A stretch of 64,000 nt of DNA, from assembly GCA_026545765.1 (NCBI GenBank), contig CM048842.1, positions 32,413,167-32,477,166 on the forward strand, read 5' to 3'. The stretch comes from Plantago major. Its lineage: Eukaryota; Streptophyta; Magnoliopsida; Lamiales; Plantaginaceae. Position 1 is the stretch's first letter. Each line of letters opens with the position of its first letter. Shown here in pieces: positions 1 to 10,063 of the stretch. The notes below the pieces were generated by a model. That model saw only the letters and a list, made by a program, of their open reading frames with translations. It did not search any database and was not told the DNA's origin. Made by a program: the position numbers and the translations under genes.

Positions 1-522
1 AAGTGAGGTAACATAGACTCACAATTAATTAAGTAAAGATCAAGATGTTAACATTAATCAGAGACATTGTCACCAATTTATTGAATCCAAGACATGACAC
101 GTTGATTGGTGATGAATGAATCACAAGTGTACGTGTCTCCAAGTTTATACTACTCTTAAAATAATTAATATTTTAGTAAATCAATTAATTACACCAGTCG
201 GCTTATTTCGGTTTTCACAAAGACGACACGAAAATCAAAGAGGTCCACTAAACAAATACTATAAATTCATACGGTTCATATTACGGTGTCCGTTCTTTCA
301 TAGAACCTCGTTTGGATATAAAACGGTTAAAATTAAAAGTAGTAACAAGCCAGTCCAAAACTATATAAATCAACAATAACAATTAGAATTCAATTACGAT
401 CACATAATATCAATTCACTTTTTCACAAATAATGCCACGTGTGTAACACATCAAAATATTAAAATTTGCTTAAAAATATATTTAAACATGCTTATGAGGT
501 GAAAAAAGTCAGGGGCGTGACA
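1..522 (-). mobile_element. Probable edge of a Ty3/gypsy-type LTR
   Basis: An AT-rich stretch without a credible gene that stops abruptly at TGACA, exactly where copia reverse transcriptase coding sequence starts in mid-codon series. Read on the minus strand it begins TGTCACGCCCC, a start that I associate with LTRs of plant chromoviruses (Tekay/Del type). The simplest reading is that such an element inserted into copia element A and that its other end and the rest of A lie left of the window. A TATA-like box on the plus strand near 362 leaves the orientation open. No internal coding part is visible. Confidence 0.45.
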
Positions 523-1174
523 TATTGGGTCTCTACTATACCTCACTGCAAGTAGACATGATATTCAATATGCAGTTGGAGTGTGTGCTAGATTTCAAAC
601 AAATCCAATGCAGTCACACTACAACATTGCTATGAAAATATTAAGGTATGTAAAAGGTACTGTAGAAGTTGGATTGAAGTATCCAAAATATAGTGGATTG
701 AGTTTGGTTGGCTATTCAGATGCCGACTATGCTGGATCATTGCTTGATAGAAAAAGCACCTCAGGAACTTGTCAATTTCTTGGTGCTAGATTAATATCAT
801 GGTTCAGCAAGAAACAAAATTCAATTTCCACATCTACCACGGTTTAATATATTGTTGCTGGATGTTGTGCTTCACAGATATTGTGGATACAACAACAACT
901 CAGAGACTATGGACTCAATGAAGAAAAAACTCCCATTTTCTGTGACAACACAAGTGCTATTGCCTTAACTCAGAATCCTAAGTTTCATGCAAGAACAAAG
1001 CACATTGATTTTAGACACCAGTTCATCAGAGACCATGTTGAAAAAGGCAATATAGAGATACTCAAGATTGGCACTGAAGACCAACTTGCAGATATCTTCA
1101 CTAAGCCACTACAAGAAAGTAGATTCTTAGCCTTAAGACACAGTCTTGGACTAATGGAGCTACCAAAGAACTGA
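523..1174 (+). pseudogene. Element A: 3' end of copia pol (RT tail and RNase H)
   Basis: This is the C-terminal part of a Ty1/copia polyprotein: the end of reverse transcriptase (IGSLLYLTASR, then DIQYAVGVCARF) followed by RNase H, which degrades the RNA strand during reverse transcription. RNase H is recognised from YSDADYAG, CDNTSAIALTQNP, the ARTKHID motif and the ending IFTKPL. The frame enters without a start because the element is interrupted at 522. A TAA at 846-848 replaces the glutamate codon that the B copy has in its STTEAEY motif, and one codon is missing beside it, so a catalytic acid is lost. Pol ends with TGA at 1172-1174, as in copies B and C. Clearly a dead fragment. Confidence 0.9.
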
Positions 1175-1938
1175 AAAAGTTCAGAGAAGAGATATCTGAA
1201 GAAGATATCAAAGAAGAGAGAAAAGGTATCTGGAACGGGTATCCAGAGAAGAGGAATCTGGAACGGGTATCCAGAAACTAAAGGCTAAAGGGTAAAATGG
1301 CTATTCAAAGATTTCTGAGACGGGTACTCAGATATCTGGATCACTCAGTGAGGGGGAACACAAAAGAGAATAGTACAACCGATCAACTACTCTCTTGAAA
1401 TTTGTATTATTTCTATCTTTGTGTAAAACTTGGACAAATACCAAGTGTGAGATAAATTCAGATGCAAACAGTGTTCTTGGTCATACAGAAACGTGATTCA
1501 GAAAGCTAATAGCCAAAATTCATTAAATGGGCACAATTACATTTGTTGATTGTGATCATTGCTGAAGAAGCAATGGTGACCCTTGATGAATTGAGCGATT
1601 GATCTTTCTGGCGAGATTAACTCTCGATAAATAGTGGATCGTTAAAATTCGCAGGCCCACTATGCATTTAATGCGAACAAGCTTTTACTCACTTTCAGAT
1701 TCACGATACTTACACACAAAATTAATTTGTATGTATATGTCTGTGGAGGTTACATTGCTATATTATGGGATTTTGGCAAAAGAAATTACTTTCGCCTAAT
1801 CCAACATACATACTTGCACAAGAATAGCAAAAACTCTTCTTCAACCTCTGAAATCTCTGTTAGTTTTTCTGCAAAGAATTACTAATCTCTCACCCAAATC
1901 TCTTTCTCGTTTTTCAAAAACTTCACTATTTAAAGAGA
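1175..1938 (+). other. Element A: spacer between pol and the extra ORF
   Basis: About 0.76 kb without a coding frame, conserved in copies B and C. It holds a short array of GGGTATCCAGA-type repeats just after the pol stop, a purine-rich tract TGAGGGGGAACACAAAAG at about 1349-1366, and a stretch that could be the leader of the downstream reading frame. The TATA-like sequence seen in B and C is degraded here (TATATTA near 1759). Confidence 0.7.
1226..1340 (+). repeat. Degenerate GGGTATCCAGA repeat array
   Basis: Three degenerate copies of a unit reading TCTGGAACGGGTATCCAGA (near 1228, 1255 and 1312) follow the pol stop. Each unit is an imperfect inverted repeat (TCTGG ... CCAGA), so each can fold into a small hairpin. 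The array is also present in B (about 19500-19665) and, with more units, in C (about 35940-36110). Confidence 0.7.
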
Positions 1939-4900
1939 TGGCTCCCAAACGTGCTTCTTCTCAGAAATCCCAAGCTACTACTGGTACTGCTGAAAAGCAA
2001 GCACCAGTGCTAGTTAACAAACAATCGGTTGATCGGTGAATTCGACCCTGATCATTGGACTTCAAATCACAGGATGATTTTGGGTGGTGCCATGATTGAG
2101 GAATACCTGGTAGCTGCAATAGAAAACCAGACTGACAGGAAGTTGGTACTTGATATGCTTGAAAAGGCAAAAATCAAGGGCTTTCTATCTGCTTTTCCCA
2201 GTGAAGTTTCTTCACTGGATGTTCTGGAGTTTTACAACAATTCCACAATTATTTCCAAGATCTCTGAAGGCACAGAGATAGTGTCTATCAAAACCAAAGT
2301 CCCAGGACAAGAAATCATGTTGGACGAAACAGCTTTCTGTGAGCTGTTTGAACTTCAAAATCTTGGAAAGGATTTTGAAATTGAAACCAAGGATGAAGAT
2401 CTCCTTGAAGGTGTTAAGAAACTATATAGTAATGTGAGTGATCTTGACAAAACAAGACACACCCATCGACTTTAAGCTTGCTGACATAAGGACCAGACAT
2501 CTTTTGGTCCACTGGGATGTGTTGGCATGTATCCTTCACAGAGGCTTCGATGGTCTACAAGGAGGTGCTAACCAGATAAGCCAAGAACGCTGGATGATGT
2601 TGTTCTTGTTGAGTCAACTAGACAAAAGGCTGGGAAACCCTTTTAATTGGGGGAAGTACGCCTTCATGAAATTTGTGAAGAAGATACAAGGCTTTGAGCC
2701 TAAAATCGTTAAGGGCCTTGCTGAGCCAAAAGCCACAGTAAGCTATGGACTGAAAATTTGCTACTTACTGGAATGTCTTGGCATTGAGCTCAGAGAGACG
2801 GCATATATTGCCACAAGAACACTCTACAAATATGAGTATACAAACATGATGAAAAAGGTTACTGGATCTCAGAAAGGTTCCAAGAAGCGAAAGACTGAAG
2901 AGGTATCTGAGGGAAAAGTTGCGACCAAGAAGCCCAGAACTTCACGGAAGAAGTCTGCTAGCAAATCAGAAGGCACACCCATTGAGGTTGTCGATTCCCA
3001 GATACCTGACGTCGCTGCAGATGAACTCATCAATAAAGATGAACTCATCAATGCTGCAAAAGAGGCATCGGCTACTGATCAAGTAGATTCAGCAAGAGAA
3101 AGTGCTTTCAGAAATGTCAAGACTATTGCCGAAACCCTTGCTGATGAACTCATGAATGCTGAAAAACTTCAAACTCTTTCTGCAGAAGCAGCAGGGATTG
3201 TTGATAACTCTGTTCCAGATTTCGATGACGAATCGGACGAGGAGAAGATTCCAGACCCCAAGGTTACTGAAAAAGTAACCAAGGCAAAGGGGAAGAACAA
3301 AAGGTCCAAGGTTGCTGAGAAAGCAACCAGCTCAAAGGTTGCAGAGCAAGCACCTATGGCAAAGGTTGTTGGTGCCAACACACCATCAAGGAAAGTCACG
3401 TATAAACAACTTCAAGAAGCCCTGATGAGTGGTGACCTAGTGTTGGTAGACGCTGATGTCAACACCACACTTAAAAATCTGGAAGAGCTCTAAACTGCTC
3501 AAACTTCTGCTTCCAGACAACCACAACAACCACAACCACAACAGCCACAAGTGGTTGATGAAATGGTAAATGAACTCCATTTCGACATATCAGCTATGCA
3601 ACATGCTGAAGAAAATCCTGCAAACAAGCAGGTTCCCCAACTCCTAGAGAGGGATCAAACTGAGACACCTGCTCAGAATGATCAAACAAGGGAGGCAACT
3701 GAGTCAGTCACTCAGGAAAGGTCTGAAGTACCAGAAATTTCAAACAAAGAAGCCATAATGGAACAGCAAGACCAAAGCATAGAAGGGTCACAAGTTCCAG
3801 AGACCAATAACCATGACAATGCTCAGGTAGCTGAATGGTTTAACTCTCTACTTGTGAAATTTTATGTTCATCAATCTTGTTACTTATAAAAATTTCTTTG
3901 TTACAGGCTGAATTAGAAACAAATGAGCAAGAGGAAGCTGAAAAGCTTGCCTCAGAGACTGAGAAGGAGGCTACTACCTCACCTCTTAAGGAATCTGAGC
4001 CTGTGCTACAGGTGATAGAGAATTCCCTAAGACATTACTTTTCAGATATTTGTTAATTCACTTAACTAATCAATGGATGTTTCTAATAGGCTCCAACTGA
4101 GAAGGAAAATGATAAGGCTGAGAAGCCTAACTCATCAGAGAATCAACCAGAGACTCACAAAGTCTCTGAGGAACAAGTATCTGAGCCTTCTATTGAGAAG
4201 GTATATATATATTTCAGATACCTATAATCTTCAAAGACAAATCTCTGATCATTTTTCTCAAACTAACACTTTCTACTTAACAGGTTCAAAAAGAAGTAGA
4301 AGTTGTTGGGGAATTGCCCGCTCAATCCCCACAACAAATGGAAATTGATGAGGTATCAAAGCCTTCATCACAAGAAAAATTTCTAGAGACTACACAAGTC
4401 TCTGAGCAACAAGTATCTGAGCCTCCAATAGTGGAGGTAATTGACCTCTCAGATATCTGATTTTGTAAATAGAATTTTTCTTGATAAAATTTCCTAAGTG
4501 TTATGATTCTCAGGTTCAAAAAGAAAGAGAGGATGCTGAGGATCAGACTTCCAAGTCTCCTCCTCACACCAAGATATCTGAGGCACTGAACCTCGTGAGT
4601 CCAAACTTCGAGCTGCTTTGTCACAGGTAACACAGATACTTGACTACTCTAAAACTCAGATATCTACACAAGTTTTGAAACTAATTCAAAACTCTCTCTT
4701 TCAGGCTCAAAGTAGTGCCAAGAAGGAGTCAATTGATGACTATGAAAACCTTCTTCCCTTCTTCAAGACTCATACCTTGCCAAAGCATATTCAATGCTTC
4801 AAGAAATGGCAAAGGTTAAGGTTCTCTGATCTCTCTGAAACACTGAGAATCACAGATCAACCAACAAGACGAGTACGAGCTCTTGATCTGGAAAACTATA

Positions 4901-7505
4901 TCCACGCAATGTTCCCTACTAAACAATATCAAGTTGCGACCTTAATGCGTAAGGATTTTTCCAAGGAAGTGGCACACAAATTGGTGCAAGCCTTCAAACA
5001 GGCAGATGGTCAGACAATATTGCAGATGGCATTCAAGTTAGTTCTGCCCCAGACACTACAATTTATTCCTTCTGAACAAGAAGAGGTTAATGGGCAGAAG
5101 ATTACTATTCCTGAAGTGATTAATCTTGTATCTGAAGACGATGAGGAGGAAGAAATAGACTAGAATAACTTTGATGAACCTCCCTCTGACCATCACAAAA
5201 TGGATGATGATTATATGACGGATGATGATACCCCTGCACCAGGGACAGGAGGAATTCCACAAGGAAACAATGCCTCAGCTGCTGAAAAGCACACTGAGAG
5301 GACATCACAGCAATCCCCTCCTCCATCTCCTCAGAAATCCACCCATCCTTCACAGCAATCCCAACAAAAAAAAGACACTATTGAACAAGTAGTTGAGCAC
5401 TCTGAGGTAACAACTCATAAGATATTAAATACTCAAACCAGAACTGCTCAACTCAAACAACTGTTGGAAGAAGAGCAACAGCTCCATCTTCAACTTGAAG
5501 AAGAGCTAGTTAAATGCAGAGATAAGCTCAATCAACTACAAGATCAATACTTACAAGAGACAGTAGCTTACTCTGAGGTTAAAGAGCTCCAGGATGCTGT
5601 AAATGCTATTGCTAAGGAATTAGATACTGAAGAAGTATCTAAAGAAAAGCGTGATGCTAAGGCTGCATCACCAGCAAAAGAAATACCATCCTCCTCTCAG
5701 AAAGGAAAGAAGTCCATCTGTGAGATGGTTGCTGGACTAGAAAATCTTTAAAATGTCCAAGAGGATGAAGATCACTGGGCTGAAGACTCAGATGATGAAG
5801 AAGATAAGACTTTGGAAGCACACCGCAATGAACACTTGACGGTTTCTCATCTTAAAAGGAAGCTATTTGCTCCAGAAGTTTTCAACAAACTGCCAAATGT
5901 CCACTCCCATGAATACATGAATAGATACCAAGTTTTGGCACATCTTAAAAAGGAGATGTCTTCACAAAACAAAGATGTAATTGCCTCCGTCCCCTCAGAA
6001 ATGAAGAAGTTCACAGAACTCATCACTCAGAGAACAACCAGTATGGTTATTGCTCAGAAGGATCTGGGAATGATAAGGGACGATGATGTGTCATTATCTG
6101 AAAAAGCTTTTCATGAGGCAAGTTACACTGCTGGAAAAGCAGATGCCATACTAGGCCCATTGGCAGAGCTCACTAATTAGGAAAATGGACTTATCAAACA
6201 AAATAAGGAGCTCAAGGCTGAACTTTAGAAGTTGGTCACTGCCTACAACTACTTGCAAAAGAATTTTGAGTCTCTCTCAGATTCTTTTATGGTACTTAGT
6301 CAGTCAACAATGACTATGGGGGAAGAATTTGGATCTCAAGATCAGGGGGAAGGAAAGAAGAAATCTAGAGTTGGTGCCGCTCAGAAAGGAAGAGGAAACA
6401 AGAAAACTTCCCAGCCACCACTCAGAATAAATGATCCCTCATCAAATCAAGCTGCTTTGCAAATAGTAGCTACTTCCCAGCAGCCAACTGAAGAAACTAC
6501 AATGGTAACAAGGGCCATGGCAAAAAGAACTCCAAGGAGTACCAAGGCTCCAAGGAGAAGACAAGTAAGAGGGATTGATGAATCTTCTGAAGAAGAAGAA
6601 GGCCAAATCAAATCCCTGGCAATGAAGAAGGCTGCAAAAGTCTCACAAGAATTGATCTTGATGATGATGAAGAGACTGATGAAGATGAAGCTCCTCTTCA
6701 CAGAAAAAGGAAAATTGATAGCCTAACTGAGCCCATAGCTGCAAAGCCTTTAGCAGCTAAAACACCCTCTAGAAATACCAAGTCAATCTAGGGTGATTCT
6801 TCAAGCGATCCCCCAAAGGAGAATTCTAGACAAAGAAGGAACAGGCTGAGAGCTGAACAAAGACAAAGTCAACTTCCACTCAGGTCAGAAGAAGCCAAAA
6901 TTGAGTATGTGAAGAATGACAACAATTCCTCTGTCTACAGGTGCATTAATCAGAAGAATGGCTACTGGATTCTGGAACTCAAGCACTTACTAGTAAATTC
7001 AAGGTTTCCAGAACCAATCCATAAACAACTCATGGCATGGAGAAAAGATTTGCCAATCTTGATTAACACCAACCACATCAAAGCATGGTTGGATTTTAAA
7101 GTAATCAAGAGAACAGAAGCCATGAAGAAGGACCTCTCTGATGAATGTCCTTATGGAAAGCCAGATGATGTGCACAAAATTCCCAACATTACTGGAACAG
7201 GCACAAGAGCAAGACTTGCGGTGGAACCCTATGAGTCCTTCTACTTAACTGAAGATCAATACAAGGGTGACATCAGATATCTGAAGATTATTTATGAATA
7301 CATCAAGCTATCAGATATCAGAATCGAGCATGCCTGGAAGTGGGGAAAGTATCTGTGGGTCAAGCATTTTGTCAAGAGAAATCCCACCAAAATCCACAAG
7401 GAAGTCTGTAGATTTGCCAGAGACACAGAGATGATTGTCAGAACTCTTCTCTATGACTACTCTGATGATATCAAAAGGTTTGGTGATAGGAAATTTGCAG
7501 ACTGA
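1939..7505 (+). pseudogene. Element A: long additional ORF (aORF) with introns, degraded
   Basis: A very long reading frame between pol and the 3' LTR; its function is unknown. It starts at ATG 1939 (MAPKRASSQK, as in copy C). The first ~480 residues hold a globular region (FDPDHW, LDVLEFYNNS, WDVLACILHR, NPFNWGKYAF) that reminds me of the Pfam plant transposon protein domain found in other retroelement ORFs; this is a resemblance from memory. A basic, nuclear-signal-like stretch (KKRK, then KKPRTSRKK) follows, then acidic low-complexity sequence, five small introns (3827-4704), a Q/E-rich coiled coil near 5450-5640 and a conserved C-terminal domain (YRCINQKNGYWILELKHLL to GDRKFAD, 6930-7502). 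Frameshifts near 2015 and 2440 and stops at about 3493, 5163, 5751, 6180 and 6726 show the copy is dead. An env-like role, as proposed for SIRE1, is possible, but no signal peptide or membrane segment is visible. Confidence 0.75.
3827..4704 (+). other. Element A: array of five phase-0 introns and cassette exons
   Basis: Five GT-AG introns: 3827-3906 (80 bp), 4012-4089 (78), 4201-4283 (83), 4437-4513 (77) and 4627-4704 (78). They separate exons of 105, 111, 153 and 113 bp; the last appears to have lost one base. Intron 3' ends are pyrimidine-rich (for example CTCTCTCTTTCAG), introns contain stops, and every junction falls between codons. Exons 3 and 4 end with similar peptides (VSEEQVSEPSIEK and VSEQQVSEPPIVE), which suggests duplication of an exon-intron unit. 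Copy B has the same five introns and copy C keeps three. Confidence 0.8.
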
Positions 7506-7777
7506 TCCATGGAGCTATTTTGAAGACTTAAAGATTTTTGAAGACTTGAAGACTTGTCATTTAGAATGTTCACTTGGAGCTTGGTAACTCCTGTTGTTCT
7601 ATTTGATTAAGTAGTTTCTGTGATTTTGCTGATTGATCTTTTCTGTTAAATCTTGAAAAAGTTATCTGTAAGCTTTCTCTGTATCATATATATGAATTAA
7701 AAGATCATAAGAAATGATTAAGTGGTGGATTGTTTCCTCATCCAGATTTGTAATAGGTCAGATAGTCATTGTTGACT
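7506..7777 (+). other. Element A: 3' untranslated region before the PPT
   Basis: Noncoding sequence between the aORF stop and the polypurine tract, AT-rich, with GAAGACTTGAAGACTT-type short repeats near 7520-7560. The same region is found at 12937-13304 in B and about 29818-30188 in C. No gene seen. Confidence 0.6.
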
Positions 7778-7796
7778 GATCAAAATGGGGGAAATT
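7778..7796 (+). other. Element A polypurine tract
   Basis: GATCAAAATGGGGGAAATT lies directly before the TGTTAGG start of the LTR and matches the corresponding sites of B and C. In LTR retrotransposons this tract survives RNase H and primes plus-strand DNA synthesis. Confidence 0.85.
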
Positions 7797-8494
7797 TGTT
7801 AGGAATATCTGTTTAGATTTTGATCAGCAACCTAATGACTTATCTTAGCTCAAAAAGGTGATTAGTACTCTTAGTTCACTTGAACACTGTAAAAGAGGAA
7901 ACTCACTAAGTATGATAGTCTAGCAAATCTTGTATAGGATGTTAGGTCTCGAAATGTAATTTTTATTTTCCAAAGAAGACCAAGAAGAAGGCATCTAGCA
8001 GGAAAAGTTCAACGGATTTGAAGATTTGAAGACTGCACAAGATTGCTGAAGACAAGGGTTTTTCAGATACCTATGTCCAGATATCTTGAAGAAACAAGTG
8101 TTTCGAAACACACGTGTTGCAAAAGATATCTGAGAATAAATGGTTTATGAGACAAGGAAAGTGCCCACAGATATCTACACTCAGATACCTTGGACATAAA
8201 ATATGCTTCTGAAAAAGAAACATATTATAACAAGTTGTTTAAACAAGTGGTATCTGGAGCTATGATGATCTCTGGAAAGGAACGTGTAAAGCCTCAGAAA
8301 GCTTGCATAGTTTCGTTGGCACTACAGGACAAAGTATAGTACAGTGCATTAAATGCGCAGACAGAAATGTCTGAACAAAAGCTGCAGCTTCTGAAGAAGA
8401 AGACAAACTTGCTACAGTACTATACTCAGATATCAATAGTTTGAATTTGATTTAAGCCTAACGGATACTATTCAAACGGCACTCAAAATTCATC

Positions 8495-8502
8495 TATAAA
8501 TA
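8495..8502 (+). promoter_or_regulatory. LTR TATA box (element A)
   Basis: TATAAATA about 700 bp into the LTR. The same box is present in the 5' LTRs of B (26533-26540) and C (43047-43054), mutated to TATGAATA in the B 3' LTR and deleted in the C 3' LTR. It is the likely core promoter of the retrotransposon. Confidence 0.65.
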
Positions 8503-8888
8503 TCAACACTTAGACTACTTGAGAACACACACTAAACACCTTAGATCACTGAACTTATACTGAATACTCACACAAGCTCTCTCATGCAAACTACTTACTT
8601 TCAAGCTTTCTGTTGCGACCAAAGCTCTTGATTCTAAGTGGCACAAAAGTTCTAAGTGTCCTGATCCTTAACGAGCATTGTTATCTGTGAAGGAATTGAA
8701 CTAAGATTTCATATCTGAGATTCATTCTCTGGAACACTTACAATAGACTGGGTCAGTAGAGAACAAGATACCATACATTGAAAAGTGTATTAAGTATACT
8801 TGATTCATAGAGCTATCTGAATAACTGAATAAGTTATTTAAGAAGCTCACCTGACAAACAAACCTAAAACCAACACCTTAAACGGAGT

Positions 8889-9060
8889 GGAGTACAGGAA
8901 GTACTTAGTTTGGGAAACTAAGGAATAACTCCAAGGTTATTGAGCACAGGAAGTACTTAGTTTGGGAAACTAAGGAACAGCTCAAAAAGGTTTCGAGTAC
9001 AGAAATACTTGGTCAGGAAAGCCGGGAATAACTCAGGGGGAACACTTGGTTGGGAACCTA
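8889..9060 (+). repeat. Tandem hairpin repeats in the LTR
   Basis: Units of roughly 50 bp, each with a GTAC(A)GGAAGTACTT segment and the inverted repeat TTAGTTTGGGAAACTAA, followed by GGAATAACTC. Three to four units lie downstream of the TATA box, so they would be transcribed. All LTRs of this family in the window have the array, with different unit decay. Confidence 0.75.
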
Positions 9061-9357
9061 GTGTATTTAGGAATCAAGAAAAGATATCTGTAAGGTTACC
9101 TCATTTATCTTAGTGGATTCTAGGTCTGAGAAAGACCGAAGTGGATTAGTTGAAGGTTTACGCCACCTTCAGATACCACTATAAAAAGACTTGTGTTATT
9201 TAGTCTCTGCAGCTTATTACTTGTTTTACTTATATTGCAAAGTACTTACACTTATCTTGCTGAACACGTGCACTTATCTTAGAAAAGTCTTCCGCTCTCT
9301 GAAATTAAGTATCAGATATCTTCACAGGTATCTGAGAAACTGTGCTTATCGACAAAA

Positions 9358-9362
<5 letters not shown>

Positions 9363-9441
<79 letters not shown>
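9363..9441. repeat. (TA)n microsatellite, about 79 bp
   Basis: A pure TA dinucleotide run that begins exactly where the LTR of element A breaks off. The ORFs that appear to cross it are artefacts of the repeat. Confidence 0.95.
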
Positions 9442-9442
<1 letters not shown>

Positions 9443-10063
9443 CAAAACTCATCCTTCTAAATGTTATCTTTACATTTTAAATCCTAAATATCTACTTTTT
9501 CATAAAAAATCACCACCACCTTCTCTTCACCTTCTTCAATTATCACCACTACCAAATCACCGCCACGGCCACCGGAACTCCGGCGAACCAATTTCTTCTC
9601 CTTCTTTGTTGAAATTTTCGAGCTTCGGGAGCTCAAAGCTGCCATGGAAGGAGCTTGAAGCTTCCATGGAAGTGGAAGCATGGAAGCTTCTAGGTCGAAT
9701 CGAAGCTTGTGCTTCTATGGCTTCCATGGCCGGCAGCCATGGAAGCTCGAAGAGCTTCCAGATCTGGAGCTTCCATGGCCATGGAAGCTTTTGAGCTTCC
9801 AGCCATGGCAGCCGACCAGAGCTCCGGTAAAAAAAGTTAATTTAAAAAAATAATTAAAATAGATGTTTTTGTCAATTTTTTATTAAAAGAGGTCTGATTT
9901 GAGATAATTTTTTGGTATATTTTGTTAAGTTCAAAATATAAGGGATGTGCAAGTAATTCAACCTAATAACATTTTTAAATAATATGCGACATAGAGCAAC
10001 CTCATTATGCAACAGTGCGATGCCTAGTCGCATTAATAAAAAATGAAGGGTTGAGATCAAACA
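9442..10063. other. Unassigned stretch with dense short palindromes
   Basis: No gene or known element recognised. The middle (about 9630-9810) is GC-richer and repeats the words AGCTTCCATGG and CCATGGAAGCT in both orientations, including a perfect palindrome centred on TTCCATGGCCATGGAA near 9770-9787. The sides are AT-rich. A CACCACCACC/CTTC-rich segment at about 9510-9560 resembles a 5' UTR but leads into no convincing frame. Confidence 0.5.

Larger units (their letters stand above)
7797..9362 (+). mobile_element. Element A 3' LTR, truncated
   Basis: Starts TGTTAGGAATATCTG and is homologous throughout to the LTRs of B and C. It contains a TATA box at 8495-8502, a TTAAATGCGCAG segment that the other LTRs share, tandem hairpin repeats at 8889-9060, and many copies of a CAGATATCTG-like motif. 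It stops after CGACAAAAGTTTT, where the sequence turns into (TA)n; the last 60-odd bases found in the other LTRs (poly-C stretch and the GGACCAACA end) are missing. Confidence 0.9.

Noticed and set aside
116-379. 87-codon ORF at the left edge
   Set aside because: AT-rich LTR-like sequence without recognisable domain or conserved motif.
9191-9794. Plus-strand ORFs crossing the (TA)n tract
   Set aside because: They consist mostly of YIYI repeats from the microsatellite and LTR sequence; no coding signature.
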